Shown: positions 24,914-35,220, counted from the stretch's first letter. The stretch is DNA of 64,000 nt from Candidatus Opimibacter skivensis (GCA_016722045.1 JADKGY010000006.1:434001-498000), one strand, 5' to 3'. Notes: generated by a model from the letters alone, not told the origin. Translations and numbers: made by a program.

Positions 24914-25993
24914 ATGAGCAGGTATTTTCCACTGAAGATCAATCATATAGAGCGTGAGACACCGGAATGTGTCTCTGTCTGGCTGGACGTGCCTGAAAAC
25001 CTGAAGGATCAATTTGGCTATAGATCAGGACAATACCTTCCCTGCAGGGCGACGATCAATGGGGAGGAAATCCGGAAATCATATTCTATCTGCTCTACCC
25101 CCGATGAGACTAATCTGGTTATTGCAGTAAAGGAAGTTTATGGCGGCAGGTTTTCTACGTATGTCAATCAAAAGCTGAAACCAGGTGATCAATTTGAAGT
25201 CATGACACCTGAAGGTAAGTTTACACTTCCTGAAAATCTGAAAGAAGATGCTGAATTGATATTTTTCGCGGCAGGCAGTGGTATTACGCCCGTAATTTCA
25301 CTGATTAAAAATTTTCTTATTCATTATCCCAAAGGACAGGCAAAACTTTTTTACAACAATAAGACCAGTGATACGATCATCTTCAAAGATGAGCTTGAAG
25401 GGTTGAAAAATGTATACATGAATCGATTTTCAGTATATCATTTGTTGACGCGAGAAATATCAGGTTCGGATTTGTTGTCAGGACGTATTGATGCTGAAAA
25501 ATGTATTGCATTCTCGAAACATTTATTTGATGTGAAAGATGTGGATGCCGTTTTCATCTGTGGCCCGGAGCACATGATATTGAATCTGAAAGATGGGTTG
25601 ATCAAAATGGGGTTGAAAGAAGAGCAAATCAGGTTTGAATTATTTGGCACTGCGCCGGTGGTTGAATTCCAGGATAAAAAAATAAGACCCATTGATATAG
25701 GTGATGATCGTTTATCAAGAGTGACATATCGAATTGACGGACATGAAACGGATTTGCAGGTGAGGTATCATGGTGATGTCGTATTAGATGCTGCACTCCA
25801 ATCAGGATTGGATCTTCCGTATTCATGCAAAGGTGGAGTGTGCAGTACATGCAAAGCATTGGTGGTAGAAGGCAAGGTACATATGGACATTCATTATGGT
25901 CTTGAACCAGATGAAATCGATGCGGGATATGTGTTGACATGTCAGAGTCATCCGAGGTCGGAACGGTTGATATTGGATTACGATATACAGTGA
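24914..25993 (+). CDS. paaE: Phenylacetyl-CoA 1,2-epoxidase reductase subunit
   Basis: The electron-transfer subunit that passes electrons from NAD(P)H to the PaaA di-iron centre. The 359 residues show the FAD site RSGQYLPCRATINGEEIRKSYSICSTP, the nucleotide site FFAAGSGITPVISLIKN and CGPEHMI, and a plant-type 2Fe-2S domain at the C-terminus (YSCKGGVCSTCKALVVEGKV...LTCQSHP) with its four Cys. The order is that of PaaE/PaaK. It is the first gene of a cluster with a TetR regulator, paaA and paaB. A similar reductase could serve another oxygenase, but the neighbours settle the call. Confidence 0.92.
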   Translation: MSRYFPLKINHIERETPECVSVWLDVPENLKDQFGYRSGQYLPCRATINGEEIRKSYSICSTPDETNLVIAVKEVYGGRFSTYVNQKLKPGDQFEVMTPEGKFTLPENLKEDAELIFFAAGSGITPVISLIKNFLIHYPKGQAKLFYNNKTSDTIIFKDELEGLKNVYMNRFSVYHLLTREISGSDLLSGRIDAEKCIAFSKHLFDVKDVDAVFICGPEHMILNLKDGLIKMGLKEEQIRFELFGTAPVVEFQDKKIRPIDIGDDRLSRVTYRIDGHETDLQVRYHGDVVLDAALQSGLDLPYSCKGGVCSTCKALVVEGKVHMDIHYGLEPDEIDAGYVLTCQSHPRSERLILDYDIQ

Positions 25994-25999
25994 GGTAAT

Positions 26000-26068
<69 letters not shown>

Positions 26069-26075
26069 TGTATAA

Positions 26076-26684
26076 ATGAAAACTCCTTCATGGGAGAAGA
26101 ATTCGCAGTATTCGATGGGGCAAAACAGAAAACAAGAAATTCAGACAGCAGCAGCGAAACTCTTTGGTGAAAAAGGGTTTTCTGCATGTTCTGTGAGGGA
26201 TATTGCGCAGGCAGTGGGGCTTGGGGCCGCGAGCCTTTACAATCATATGGACTCGAAGGATGAACTGTTGACGATGATTTGTTTTCGGTGTGCGAATGAA
26301 TTTCTGGAGGGGATGAAGCGGATTGATGCTTCAGAAATCGGTCCTGAAGAAAAAATAAAAGAGCTCATCAGATTACATATACATATAGCGTTGAATGATA
26401 AAAGTTCTGTGACTGTTTTCAATGATGAGTGGAGGCATCTGCAGGAACCATTTCTTGCTAATTTTCTGGAGCTTCGAAGGAACTACGAAAAAACTTATCT
26501 TAGAATCATCAGAGAAGGTATAGAAAAAAAGGTATTTACTCCGGTTGATGAATTCACTATTTACCAGACGATATTAGCCTCTCTGCGATGGTTGCATCTG
26601 CCAAATATTAAAAAAACAAAGCTCACTGAAGAAGCCCTGACTGAACAAATCACCATGATATTGATTAAAGGAATAGTAATATGA
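26076..26684 (+). CDS. TetR/AcrR-family transcriptional regulator
   Basis: A 202-residue repressor-type protein. The N-terminal HTH reads IQTAAAKLFGEKGFSACSVRDIAQAVGLGAASLYNHMDSKDELL. The C-terminal helical domain would bind a ligand, plausibly phenylacetyl-CoA as for PaaR-type regulators (inference). A Met 13 codons in is an alternative start. Its stop overlaps the paaA start (ATGA), so it is cotranslated with the enzyme genes. It probably acts on the palindrome before paaE. Confidence 0.88.
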   Translation: MKTPSWEKNSQYSMGQNRKQEIQTAAAKLFGEKGFSACSVRDIAQAVGLGAASLYNHMDSKDELLTMICFRCANEFLEGMKRIDASEIGPEEKIKELIRLHIHIALNDKSSVTVFNDEWRHLQEPFLANFLELRRNYEKTYLRIIREGIEKKVFTPVDEFTIYQTILASLRWLHLPNIKKTKLTEEALTEQITMILIKGIVI

Positions 26685-27634
26685 ACATCATAGATATAGA
26701 AAGCGGATTCCAGGAAAAAATCGATAAGGATATTCGTATCGAACCGCGTGACTGGATGCCGGATAACTACCGACAGACATTGATCAGACAGATCAGCCAG
26801 CATGCGCATTCTGAAATAGTCGGGATGTTGCCTGAAGGAAACTGGATTACAAGGGCGCCATCATTACGGAGGAAAGTGGCTTTGCTGGCGAAGATACAAG
26901 ACGAAGCGGGTCATGGACTTTATCTGTACAGTGCGACCGAAACACTTGGTGTTGAACGCGATGAATTAGTAGAGCAACTTCATTCGGGTAAAGCGAAGTA
27001 CAGTAGTATTTTTAATTATCCTACACTGACATGGGCTGACATGGGTGCGATTGGTTGGCTTGTGGATGGTGCTGCGATATTAAATCAGATTCCATTGTGT
27101 CGTTGTTCATACGGACCATATGCCAGAGCGATGGTTCGTATTTGCAAAGAAGAAAGTTTTCATCAGCGACAGGGATTTGAGATCATGGATACACTATGCA
27201 AAGGAACACCTGAACAAAAAGCGATGGCACAGGATGCACTCAACCGATGGTGGTGGCCGAGCCTGATGATGTTCGGACCTAAGGATGCTGAGTCTACGCA
27301 TACAGCTCAATCTCAAAAATGGGGCATCAAGCGATTTACAAATGATGACCTGCGTCAGAAGATGATAGACATGTGCGCTCCGCAGGCTGATCATCTTGGG
27401 ATCACCATTCCTGATCCTGATCTTAAATGGAATGAAGAAAGAGGCCATTATGATTTTGGAGAAATCAACTGGGATGAATTCTGGGCCGTGGTCAAAGGAC
27501 ACGGGCCATGCAATAAAGAAAGACTTGATGCACGCATCAAAGCATGGGAAGATGGGGCATGGGTAAGAGAAGCGGCTACTGCGTATGCAGCAAAAAAAGA
27601 AAATCAAATCATGACTAAAACAAAAGCCGTATGA
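26681..27634 (+). CDS. paaA: Phenylacetyl-CoA 1,2-epoxidase catalytic subunit A
   Basis: The di-iron monooxygenase that forms the ring epoxide of phenylacetyl-CoA. In 317 residues the ferritin-like helices carry the iron ligands: KIQDEAGHGLYLYSATE (ExxH) and CKEESFHQRQGFE (ExxH). The flanking blocks LPEGNWITRAPSLRRKVALL and WWWPSLMMFGPKDAESTHTAQ are strong PaaA signatures. It overlaps the TetR gene and paaB by four bases each. PaaA normally works as a pair with PaaC, which is not encoded here. Confidence 0.95.
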   Translation: MNIIDIESGFQEKIDKDIRIEPRDWMPDNYRQTLIRQISQHAHSEIVGMLPEGNWITRAPSLRRKVALLAKIQDEAGHGLYLYSATETLGVERDELVEQLHSGKAKYSSIFNYPTLTWADMGAIGWLVDGAAILNQIPLCRCSYGPYARAMVRICKEESFHQRQGFEIMDTLCKGTPEQKAMAQDALNRWWWPSLMMFGPKDAESTHTAQSQKWGIKRFTNDDLRQKMIDMCAPQADHLGITIPDPDLKWNEERGHYDFGEINWDEFWAVVKGHGPCNKERLDARIKAWEDGAWVREAATAYAAKKENQIMTKTKAV

Positions 27635-27912
27635 AATCCTGGCCATTGTACGAAGTATTCATAAGATCTAAAGCAGGTCTACATCATAAACATGCCGGAA
27701 GCCTTCATGCTGCAGATCCGCAAATGGCAATTGAAAATGCACGTGATGTGTATTGCCGACGGGGAGAAGGTAATAGTATCTGGGTCGTATTGTCTTCAGA
27801 GATTACCGCTTCGAATCCTTCAGAAAGTGAAGAGCTTTTTGATCCCGCTGAAGATAAGATCTACAGGCATCCGACGTTTTATGAAGTGCCTGAGGGAGTG
27901 AAACATCTGTAG
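27631..27912 (+). CDS. paaB: Phenylacetyl-CoA 1,2-epoxidase subunit B
   Basis: A 93-residue small subunit that helps hold the PaaA-PaaC complexes together. Family features are the start WPLYEVFIRSKAGLHHKHAGSLHAAD, the middle QMAIENARDVYCRRGEGNSIWVV and the C-terminal YRHPTFYEVPEGVKHL. It begins at the ATGA overlap with paaA. It is the last recognisable paa gene: a 300-base repeat field follows where paaC would be expected. Confidence 0.93.
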   Translation: MKSWPLYEVFIRSKAGLHHKHAGSLHAADPQMAIENARDVYCRRGEGNSIWVVLSSEITASNPSESEELFDPAEDKIYRHPTFYEVPEGVKHL

Positions 27913-28170
27913 GGGCTTATGAGCTTATGGGCTTATGGGTTTATAGGTTTATAGGTTTATAGGTTTATAGGATTATGGTTTATAGAGGTTATGGAGTTTA
28001 TAGAGTTTATAGAGGTTATAGAGGTTATAAACTTCTTAATCATATAAGCTTCTTAATCATATAAGCTTCTTAATCATATAAGCTTCATAATCATATAAGC
28101 TTCATAATCATATAAACTTCATAATCATATAAACTTCTTAATGATATAAGCTTCATAAACATATAAGCTT
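27913..28170. repeat. TTTATAGG / CATATAAGCTTC minisatellite field
   Basis: The first half is GCTTATGG, GTTTATAG and AGGTTATAG units; the second half is about eight copies of a 17-18 base unit (CATATAAGCTTCATAAT and variants). The two halves are roughly inverted versions of each other. Related strings occur at 35285-35320. It follows the paaB stop directly, and no gene is visible up to 28216. Confidence 0.85.
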
Positions 28171-28216
28171 TGGGGATGTAGAGACCACTTTAAAAAAATA
28201 TCATAAAAAGTATACA

Positions 28217-29035
28217 GTGAATTTAATTGTCTTTGTTTTTCCTTTATTCATTTGGTTGGCGTGTGGTCAGACTAAACTTGTATCAAAAAAAGAATTTGTT
28301 GATGTCACTATAGCTGATACGTCGAAAGTGTATCTGGATACGATGCCAATTCCAAAAAGTGCCGGGGAAAAATTTACGGTAGATTATGTCATGGGGCATT
28401 TTGATCCGGCGACACATCCTGATTTTACGATTGTGGATATTAAGTATGCTGATCGTGAAGGGTTGTATCTGAGAAAGGATACGTATGAAGCTTTTCGCCG
28501 TATGTATGATCGTGCGTTGAAAGATGGAATACGATTACAAATAAAATCGGCTACCCGTAATTTTGAATATCAAAAAGGGATATGGGAAGCGAAATGGACG
28601 GGAGAGAAATTGATTGAAGGCAGTGAGGACCTTTCAAAGACGACACCTGATCCAAAAGAAAGAGCATTAAAAATATTGCGATACAGTTCGATGCCAGGAA
28701 CAAGTAGACATCATTGGGGTACGGATATGGATTTGAACAGTTTAGAGAATAGTTGGTTTGATAGCGGAGATGGTCTAAAGTTGTTCAATTGGTTAAAGCA
28801 ACATGCCACTGAATTCGGATTTTGTCAGCCTTATACTTCCGGAAGGCCTAATGGATATCTGGAAGAGAAATGGCATTGGTCGTATATGCCTGTTTCTGTG
28901 GAGTTGACAAAGCTTGCCGAAAAACAATTGAAGAATGAGATGATCACCGGATTTAAGGGGAGTGAATCTGCGGTGATGATTGATGTGGTGAAGAATTATG
29001 TGCTGGGGATTAATGAAGACTGTGTGAGAGAGTGA
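28217..29035 (+). CDS. M15-family D-alanyl-D-alanine carboxypeptidase (VanY-type lipoprotein)
   Basis: A 272-residue predicted lipoprotein with lipobox LACG near residue 15. It has the zinc peptidase motifs of family M15: SRHHWGTDMDLN (first His and Asp ligands) and EKWHWSYMP (second His). SATRNFEYQKGIWEAKW is the usual substrate-side helix. It would trim the terminal D-Ala of peptidoglycan stems in the periplasm. The start is GTG, which just precedes the signal sequence. The gene stands alone, with a GAGAGTGAGAGGGTGAG repeat right after its stop (29030-29080). Confidence 0.88.
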   Translation: MNLIVFVFPLFIWLACGQTKLVSKKEFVDVTIADTSKVYLDTMPIPKSAGEKFTVDYVMGHFDPATHPDFTIVDIKYADREGLYLRKDTYEAFRRMYDRALKDGIRLQIKSATRNFEYQKGIWEAKWTGEKLIEGSEDLSKTTPDPKERALKILRYSSMPGTSRHHWGTDMDLNSLENSWFDSGDGLKLFNWLKQHATEFGFCQPYTSGRPNGYLEEKWHWSYMPVSVELTKLAEKQLKNEMITGFKGSESAVMIDVVKNYVLGINEDCVRE

Positions 29036-29193
29036 GAGAGTGAGAAGAGTGAGAGGGTGAGAGGGTGAGAGGGTGAGAAGAATTTGTTTTGTCAAATAAA
29101 TTGAATCTTAATTGTGGTCGGAAATAATTTCAAAAACAAACTAAAGAATTTTAAAACATAAATTATGGCTCGCTTCTCTCACTCCTCTCACTA

Positions 29194-29748
29194 ATGGCTT
29201 ACACTGAATCTAACATGTTACCCCTGGGAAGTGAGGCGCCGCCATTTGCTTTGCCGGATACTGTTTCGGGGAAAACTATAAGGCTGAAGGATATTGCATC
29301 TGATAAAGTGACAGTGGTCATGTTTATCTGCAATCATTGTCCATATGTGGTACATGTGAATGATGAGATCGTGAGAATCGCGAATGACTATATTCCAAAA
29401 GGGGTTTCATTTATCGCAATTAGCTCAAATGATGCGGTGAAATATCCGGAAGATGGGCCTGATAAGATGAAGATGGTCGCTGAAAAATTAAAATATCCTT
29501 TTCCGTATTTGTATGATGAAAGTCAGAATGTGGCCAGGGCGTTTGATGCAGCTTGTACACCTGATTTTTATGTATTTGATAACAACTTAAGACTAGCTTA
29601 TCGCGGAAGATTGGATGATTCGAGACCAAAAAATACAAATCCGTTGACCGGGAAAGATTTGAGAGTTGCTATTGATGCTTTGCTTGCAGGACGACCTGTT
29701 GCGGAAAAACAGTATCCGAGTGCGGGGTGCAACATAAAGTGGAAATGA
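29194..29748 (+). CDS. Thioredoxin-like redoxin family protein
   Basis: A 184-residue protein with the AhpC/TSA-Redoxin fold. The start is LGSEAPPFALPDTVSGKTIRL. The active segment VVMFICNHCPYVVHVNDEI carries a CxxC pair, and CTPDFYVFDNNLRLAYRGRLDD is the cis-Pro strand. No signal peptide is present, so it should be cytoplasmic. Such proteins are often reductases or peroxidases; the exact partner is unknown. It is not in an operon. Confidence 0.88.
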   Translation: MAYTESNMLPLGSEAPPFALPDTVSGKTIRLKDIASDKVTVVMFICNHCPYVVHVNDEIVRIANDYIPKGVSFIAISSNDAVKYPEDGPDKMKMVAEKLKYPFPYLYDESQNVARAFDAACTPDFYVFDNNLRLAYRGRLDDSRPKNTNPLTGKDLRVAIDALLAGRPVAEKQYPSAGCNIKWK

Positions 29749-29752
29749 GCAG

Positions 29753-29880
29753 TGGAAGGGAGCAGTGGCAGTGGCAGTGGCAGTGGCAGGGAGCAGGGAG
29801 CAATGAGCAATGAGCAATGAGCAATTCGAGTGCAGTGAAGATCCCGCCATTACGAAGTAAATGTTGCGGGAAGGCAATAG
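29753..29880. repeat. GGCAGT / GGGAGCA / ATGAGCA tandem repeats
   Basis: Stepwise changing units (GCAGTG, then GGGAGCA, then ATGAGCA) begin five bases after the stop of the redoxin gene. A GGCAATAGGC unit ends the field. Similar AGCAGGG repeats lie at 61565-61605. Confidence 0.8.
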
Positions 29881-30004
29881 GCAAGAATTTAATTTGCGTT
29901 AATTTGGGAAATTTGCGGCAACAATTATTTAAAATGAACGCAGATTTTCATGATCATCATGATTTGTCATGATTACTTTTCGTGTAGATACTTGATTTAA
30001 TAAT

Positions 30005-30943
30005 CTATTTATTTTCTTTTTTCTTAATTACATCACTGGCCAAATTTTTCAAAGCTGTCATTTCTTTGAATTTCATTTTTGCTTCGCCTGCCGGGGAGCC
30101 AAAATATGTGTGGCCTCCTTCGAGATCATTCATCACTCCGCTTTGGGCATAGACTACTGTTCTGTCGCCGATGTGGAGATTTTGTGTGATACCTGCTTGT
30201 CCATAGATCACACACCAATCGCCTATGATTGTCTTACCGGCGATACCGACTTGTGCTGCGAGGAGACAATTTTTCCCAATCACTACACCATGACCGATCA
30301 TCACCTGGCAATCAATTTTTGTTCCCGCACCGATGATGGTATCTCCACTCACACCCTGCGCTACCGTTGATCCTGCGCCTATCCATACATCATCTTCAAT
30401 GATCACACGGCCACATCCGGTCCATGCCTGATATTGGTCCGGCCATTTTTTAAAATAAAAAGCCTGCACACCGATGACAGCACCAGAATGAATAATCACA
30501 CGATCTCCTAAATATGAATATGGACGAATGATCGCACCGGCCTGTATATGACAATTTTTTCCAATCGTCACATTTTGACCGATGATAGCTCCGGGTTCAA
30601 TGATCGCCGACGGATCAATAATATAATTTTCTCTCGCAGTAGTATTTAAGGCCTGGACGGGTCGAAACCGATTTACAATTTCTTCATACGCGAGAAAAGG
30701 TTTTTCTACCACCAGCAATGCCTTACCTGGTGGGCATTCCATAGTGGAAGGGACAATGATGATGGAAGCTGAGGATTGAAGCGAAGCATTATAATATTTC
30801 GGATGATCTACAAAGGTCACATCACCTTCTCTGACTTTATGAATCTCATTAATCCCAGCAGCCATGATCGTGTCCTCTCCAAGAATGGTGGCACCGATCC
30901 ATGAGGCGATTTCTTTGACAGGAATGGGGCTTTCAAAATTCAT
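30005..30943 (-). CDS. lpxD: LpxD-type UDP-3-O-acylglucosamine N-acyltransferase
   Basis: A 312-residue acyltransferase of lipid A synthesis, cytoplasmic face of the inner membrane. An N-terminal uridine-binding domain (IHKVREGDVTFVDHPKYYNASLQSSASIIIV) is followed by about ten left-handed hexapeptide turns (IEPGAIIGQNVTIGKNCHI and on). The tail reads GSPAGEAKMKFKEM. Length is shorter than E. coli LpxD (341), matching the second, LpxD-like form seen in many Bacteroidota. It might be a paralogue rather than the main enzyme. Confidence 0.85.
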   Translation of the reverse strand: MNFESPIPVKEIASWIGATILGEDTIMAAGINEIHKVREGDVTFVDHPKYYNASLQSSASIIIVPSTMECPPGKALLVVEKPFLAYEEIVNRFRPVQALNTTARENYIIDPSAIIEPGAIIGQNVTIGKNCHIQAGAIIRPYSYLGDRVIIHSGAVIGVQAFYFKKWPDQYQAWTGCGRVIIEDDVWIGAGSTVAQGVSGDTIIGAGTKIDCQVMIGHGVVIGKNCLLAAQVGIAGKTIIGDWCVIYGQAGITQNLHIGDRTVVYAQSGVMNDLEGGHTYFGSPAGEAKMKFKEMTALKNLASDVIKKKENK

Positions 30944-31023
30944 AACGTTGTGATTTTGACTCTAATTTAGAGACACGAGATGAAATGGCAATAGGCAATA
31001 GGCAAAAACAAGAAGCAATCAGC

Positions 31024-31071
31024 ACTCGGGCGCCCCGCCCCCCCCCCCCCAAAAAAAAAGGGGGGGGGGGG
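31024..31071. other. C13-A9-G12 homopolymer block, probable artefact
   Basis: A run of 13 C is followed by nine A and twelve G, with C- and G-rich flanks. The stretch is unlike normal DNA of this genome and resembles the block at 22584-22940. It sits in the 30944-31266 gap, which otherwise holds CAATAGGCAATAGGC repeats (30988-31010) and CACTTAAGAAACTTAAG units (31138-31175), but no gene. Confidence 0.75.
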
Positions 31072-31266
31072 TGGCAAAGAAAATCAAATCATATTTTAAT
31101 CTTAAATTTTCATAACAATCCGTGTCCTCTTTTTTGAACCACTTAAGAAACTTAAGATCACTTAAGAAGACACTTAGAAAAATAGTGACCACATAGACAC
31201 ATAGTCAAAATTGAAAATCACATAGTAAGGTCATCATTTTACTCACAACTGACAACTCACTATTCA

Positions 31267-34075
31267 CTAATGCGCTTCCAACCAATTAATCCCCACTCCC
31301 ATCCCAACTTCCACAGGAACCGGCAGATCAGGAATGGCATGCTTCATCTTGTCTTCCACCATGGATCGCAATTCAGCTTCTTCAGGTTTGTAAAGGTCGA
31401 ACACCAATTCGTCATGTACCTGTAAAAGCATGCGTGATTTTAATTTTCGATTACGGATTTCATGATAGATGTCGATCATCGCCATCTTGATCATATCTGC
31501 AGCAGAACCCTGGATCGGCGAATTAATTGCATTTCGTTCAGCCTGGCTTCGTACAGTTTGATTTTTTGGAATTGATGTCACGAAGATATCTGCGTCGTTT
31601 CATGATCGTTTCGATATAACCATGCTCGCGTGCATAAGCGACAGTCTCCGTCATGTAGTTTTTGATGCCGGGAAATTTTGCAAAATAATTGTCAATAATT
31701 TCCTTAGACTCACTTCTTGAAATTCCTAATGTCTGGCTAAGTCCAAATGCAGACTGTCCATAGGCGAGACCAAAATTGACGGCTTTCGCACGGCGACGCA
31801 TTTCTTTTGTCACATCATTTAATGGCACACCAAAAACTTTTGAAGCTGTGGATGCATGGATATCCTCTCCCCTATTAAAAGCTTCAAGCATGCCTTCATC
31901 CTGCGTGATAGCAGCAATGATCCTCAATTCGATCTGTGAATAATCCGCGGATAAGATGAGGTAATCATCATTGCGTGGAATAAATGCTTTGCGAATCTCT
32001 TTTCCACGATCTGTGCGAATGGGAATATTTTGCAGATTCGGATTATTTGATGCAAGTCGGCCTGTAGCTGCAATGGTTTGGCCGAATGTGGTATGTAGCT
32101 TTCCAGTTGCAGGATTAACCAATTCAGGCAATGCATCTACATAGGTTGATTTTAATTTAGTGAGCTCTCGATAATTAATGATGATATCGATGATTTCATG
32201 TTTTTCGCGCAATGGAGATAGTACATCTTCGCTGGTTCCATATTGACCTGTCTTCGTTTTTGCACCTTCGTATGGAATCTTCATGTGTTCAAAAAGTATA
32301 TCTCCAAGTTGTCGTGGCGAATCCAGGTTGAATTCTACCCCACTTAATTTGAATATATTTTCTCTTATTCCATATAGTTCAGCGCCAATAGTTTTTGAAT
32401 ATTCATTTAAGAACGGAACATCAAGACGAATCCCTTCATGTTCCATTTCTGTCAAGACTTGAATCAACGGAAATTCCATTTGTTTCACCAGATCTTCCGC
32501 TTTGACCTCTTTCAACATTTTGTCTGTCACCGTTTTCAATTGCAGCGTGATATCTGCATCTTCGGCTGCATATTCTTTGATTCTCTCGAGATCAATATCC
32601 TGCATGGAGAGTTGATTCTTTCCACGTTTTCCGATAAGTTCCTCGATAGGCACAGGGCTGTAACCCAGGTAGGCTTCTGACATCACATCCATCTTGTGGC
32701 GAATATGGGCATCAGCTACAAAATGCGCGACCATCGTATCGTAAATCGGTTCTGCGACTTCAACACCATAATTCAAAAGAAGCTTCATATCGAATTTGAT
32801 ATTGTGGCCGACTTTCAAAGCATTCGGATTTGTAAATACTTCTTTGAATGACTGAACGATTTTTTTTGCTTCTTCGAAATTTAGAGGTGTGGGAACATAA
32901 TACGCTTCACCGGGTGTCATTGAAAAAGAGAGACCCACGATTTCCATTTCCACATCCAATCCGGTTGTCTCTGTATCAAATGCAAATTCTTTTGCAGCTA
33001 ATAATTTCTTTTTGAGATCAGCTATATCTTTTTCAGAAGTGACTGCATGATAAGTATGCGGGGTGTTGGTGATGTTTCGGCCTTTTGAAGGTCCATGTGT
33101 CGGGCTGTCTTCCTCTTCAAGATCCTGGAATAAAGAGCTCTGCACATTTCCTTTTGGTGCAGACACGGGAGCATCTGATGCGGATGTATTGACTTCGTAT
33201 GCATCGCCAAGAACACGCTTGCCTAATGCACGGAATTCCAGTTCGCTGAAAATTGACGAAAGAAGAGGTGCATTGGGTGCTTCCATGATCAGTCGCTCAG
33301 GTTCGAATGCTACCGGTGCATCAAGTAAGATCGTTGCAAGTTTTTTGGAATCGAAAGCATTTTGTTTACTCTTTTCAAGTTTGTCTTTAAGTGCTCCTTT
33401 TATCTGATCAATATTGTCATAGATAGCTTCGACTGTATGATATTCATGGATCAACTTGGAAGCGCCCTTTTCTCCAACTCCTGCAACTCCAGGAATATTA
33501 TCAACTGCATCCCCCATGAGTGCAAGGATATCGATGACTTGTTCGGGTTTGTGGATGCCATAGTTTTCGATGACTTCTTTTGGACCCCATACTTCAGCAT
33601 CTCCACCCTGGCGTGCAGGTTTGTAGATGAATATATTTTCGGATACCAATTGGCCGAAATCTTTATCTGGTGTGACCATGTAGACTTCATAACCTTCTTT
33701 CTCTGCGATCTTGGCCAGTGTACCTATGACGTCATCGGCTTCATATCCTTCGGCCTCAAGGATCGGTATGTGATAAGCCTCAATGATGCTGCGGATATAG
33801 GGTTCTGAGATGCGTATATCTTCCGGTGTCTCCTGCCGATGTGCTTTGTAATATGGGAATTCCTGAACACGGACATTGGGGGATTTGTGATCGAAGCAAA
33901 CAGCCAGGTGAGTAGGTTTCCGATTGTTGATGACATCTTCAAGGGCATTGACGAAACCAAACATGGCGCTTGTATTCAGGCCTTTGCTATTGATACGGGG
34001 GTTCCGCAGAAATGCATAATAGGCTCTGAAGATCAATGCGTATGCGTCAAGAAGGTATAGGGTAGGCTTTGCCAT
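31267..34075 (-). CDS. polA: DNA polymerase I, split by a one-base frameshift
   Basis: The repair and primer-removal polymerase, about 936 residues if the frames are joined. The N-terminus is the 5'-3' exonuclease (LLDAYALIFRAYYAF, EGYEADDVIGTLA, GDAVDNIPGVAGVGEKGA). The middle is an intact-looking 3'-5' exonuclease (EFAFDTETTGLDVEMEIVG). The C-terminus is the polymerase (SADYSQIELRIIAAI, RRRAKAVNFGLAYGQSAFGLSQ, HDELVFDLY). The frame breaks at a run of six A (31562-31567); five A would restore DINSKNQTVRSQAERNAINSPIQGSAADMIK. The downstream part (31267-31581) is open. A sequencing error is the simplest explanation, a real frameshift next. Confidence 0.9.
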
Positions 34076-34287
34076 AGTATGATGATTGTATCTCTTTTAG
34101 AGGGGGTTAAAGGTAACAAAGTGAATAACGAATAGCGAATATCGAAGTACAAAGTAAAAGTAAGAAGTAGAAGGATGAAGTAGAAGAATGAAGGACAGGC
34201 ATTGAATAACGAGCAAATTGGAATGGGTATCTTATTCCTTAAGTTGTTACATTTGGGAACTATTATTCTTAATACCCACAAAACTAA

Positions 34288-35220
34288 ATGCATCCCTCAG
34301 TGAAAAATTTTGGAATTCCTATTTTGATTTGTTTCTGTGTTGTGATTTTCTCTTCGTGTAAGATCGGAGGTGCGTTGAGGGATTTTCATTCTGTTTCAAG
34401 AAATATTGATGATGTCAGTAGCAAGTTGAAGCCTATTGATTCTTTGGTGATGGATGCGACGTCGGGTTTGCTTACTGAGCTATCGAATTCTAATTCACAG
34501 GAAAAGATGGACTCCATCACGGCAAGATTAAACAGGAGCCTGAATGCATACCTGACGAAGACATTTCAGGATCTTGATCTTGGGTCTATGGGGCATAAAT
34601 TAACCCAGGGTGCTATTGATCCTCTGTTGTCCGATGAGACTGAAGTCCGCATGAAACAATTGATCTCTTCATTGAGTGCACAGATGAGTCATGATATTGC
34701 AAAATCCATCACTGAATTAACCTCTCCTGCGAATAAAGCAAAGCTCAATAGTCTGTTGACCTCATTTTTCTCTGAAGCCAATTCAAAAATGCTTTCATCT
34801 TTTATCAATCGTTCGCTGCGTGATATCGATTTTGATACCCTTGGCAGCAGAATGGCTGATCAGATGATAGCCAAAAATTTAAAACCGCAGGTGGATTCCG
34901 TCATCCGCACTGCAGTGAAAGCTGTATTTGATGAAATCAGGCATAATGACAATGCGAAAGGAATATTTGGTGATTTCAAGAATGTACTTTTTTTAGGATT
35001 AGGATTGATCGGTGCGATCATGGGCTTACTCTTCTGGTGGAACCGGCGTAAATCGATGAAATTGAATCGTATGCTTGTTGAAGCCATTCAGGATCTTGAT
35101 GATCGTTCGGGTAAGGATGTGAAAATGGAAGTTGCAAAAAAGGCGAGGAGCGAAGGTTTGTTAACTGATCTCCATAAAGTATTTGACCAGGCGCAGTTGT
35201 TTAAGAAGAAAGAGACGTGA
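34288..35220 (+). CDS. Predicted lipoprotein with a C-terminal membrane helix
   Basis: A 310-residue protein. The lipobox FSSCKIG places the lipid Cys near residue 24. Residues ~30-225 are helical and polar, with Ser/Leu/Asp heptad-like patterns (SLVMDATSGLLTELSNS, LNSLLTSFFSEANSKMLSSFINRSL). One transmembrane helix follows (VLFLGLGLIGAIMGLLFWW), then a basic cytoplasmic-type tail (NRRKSMKLNRM...). A lipoprotein carrying its own membrane helix is unusual. No family recognised. It is divergent from polA. Confidence 0.7.
   Translation: MHPSVKNFGIPILICFCVVIFSSCKIGGALRDFHSVSRNIDDVSSKLKPIDSLVMDATSGLLTELSNSNSQEKMDSITARLNRSLNAYLTKTFQDLDLGSMGHKLTQGAIDPLLSDETEVRMKQLISSLSAQMSHDIAKSITELTSPANKAKLNSLLTSFFSEANSKMLSSFINRSLRDIDFDTLGSRMADQMIAKNLKPQVDSVIRTAVKAVFDEIRHNDNAKGIFGDFKNVLFLGLGLIGAIMGLLFWWNRRKSMKLNRMLVEAIQDLDDRSGKDVKMEVAKKARSEGLLTDLHKVFDQAQLFKKKET

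Noticed and set aside
27913..28170. Possible CRISPR array in the CATATAAGCTTC field
   Set aside because: The units are contiguous with no unique spacers, so it is a minisatellite.
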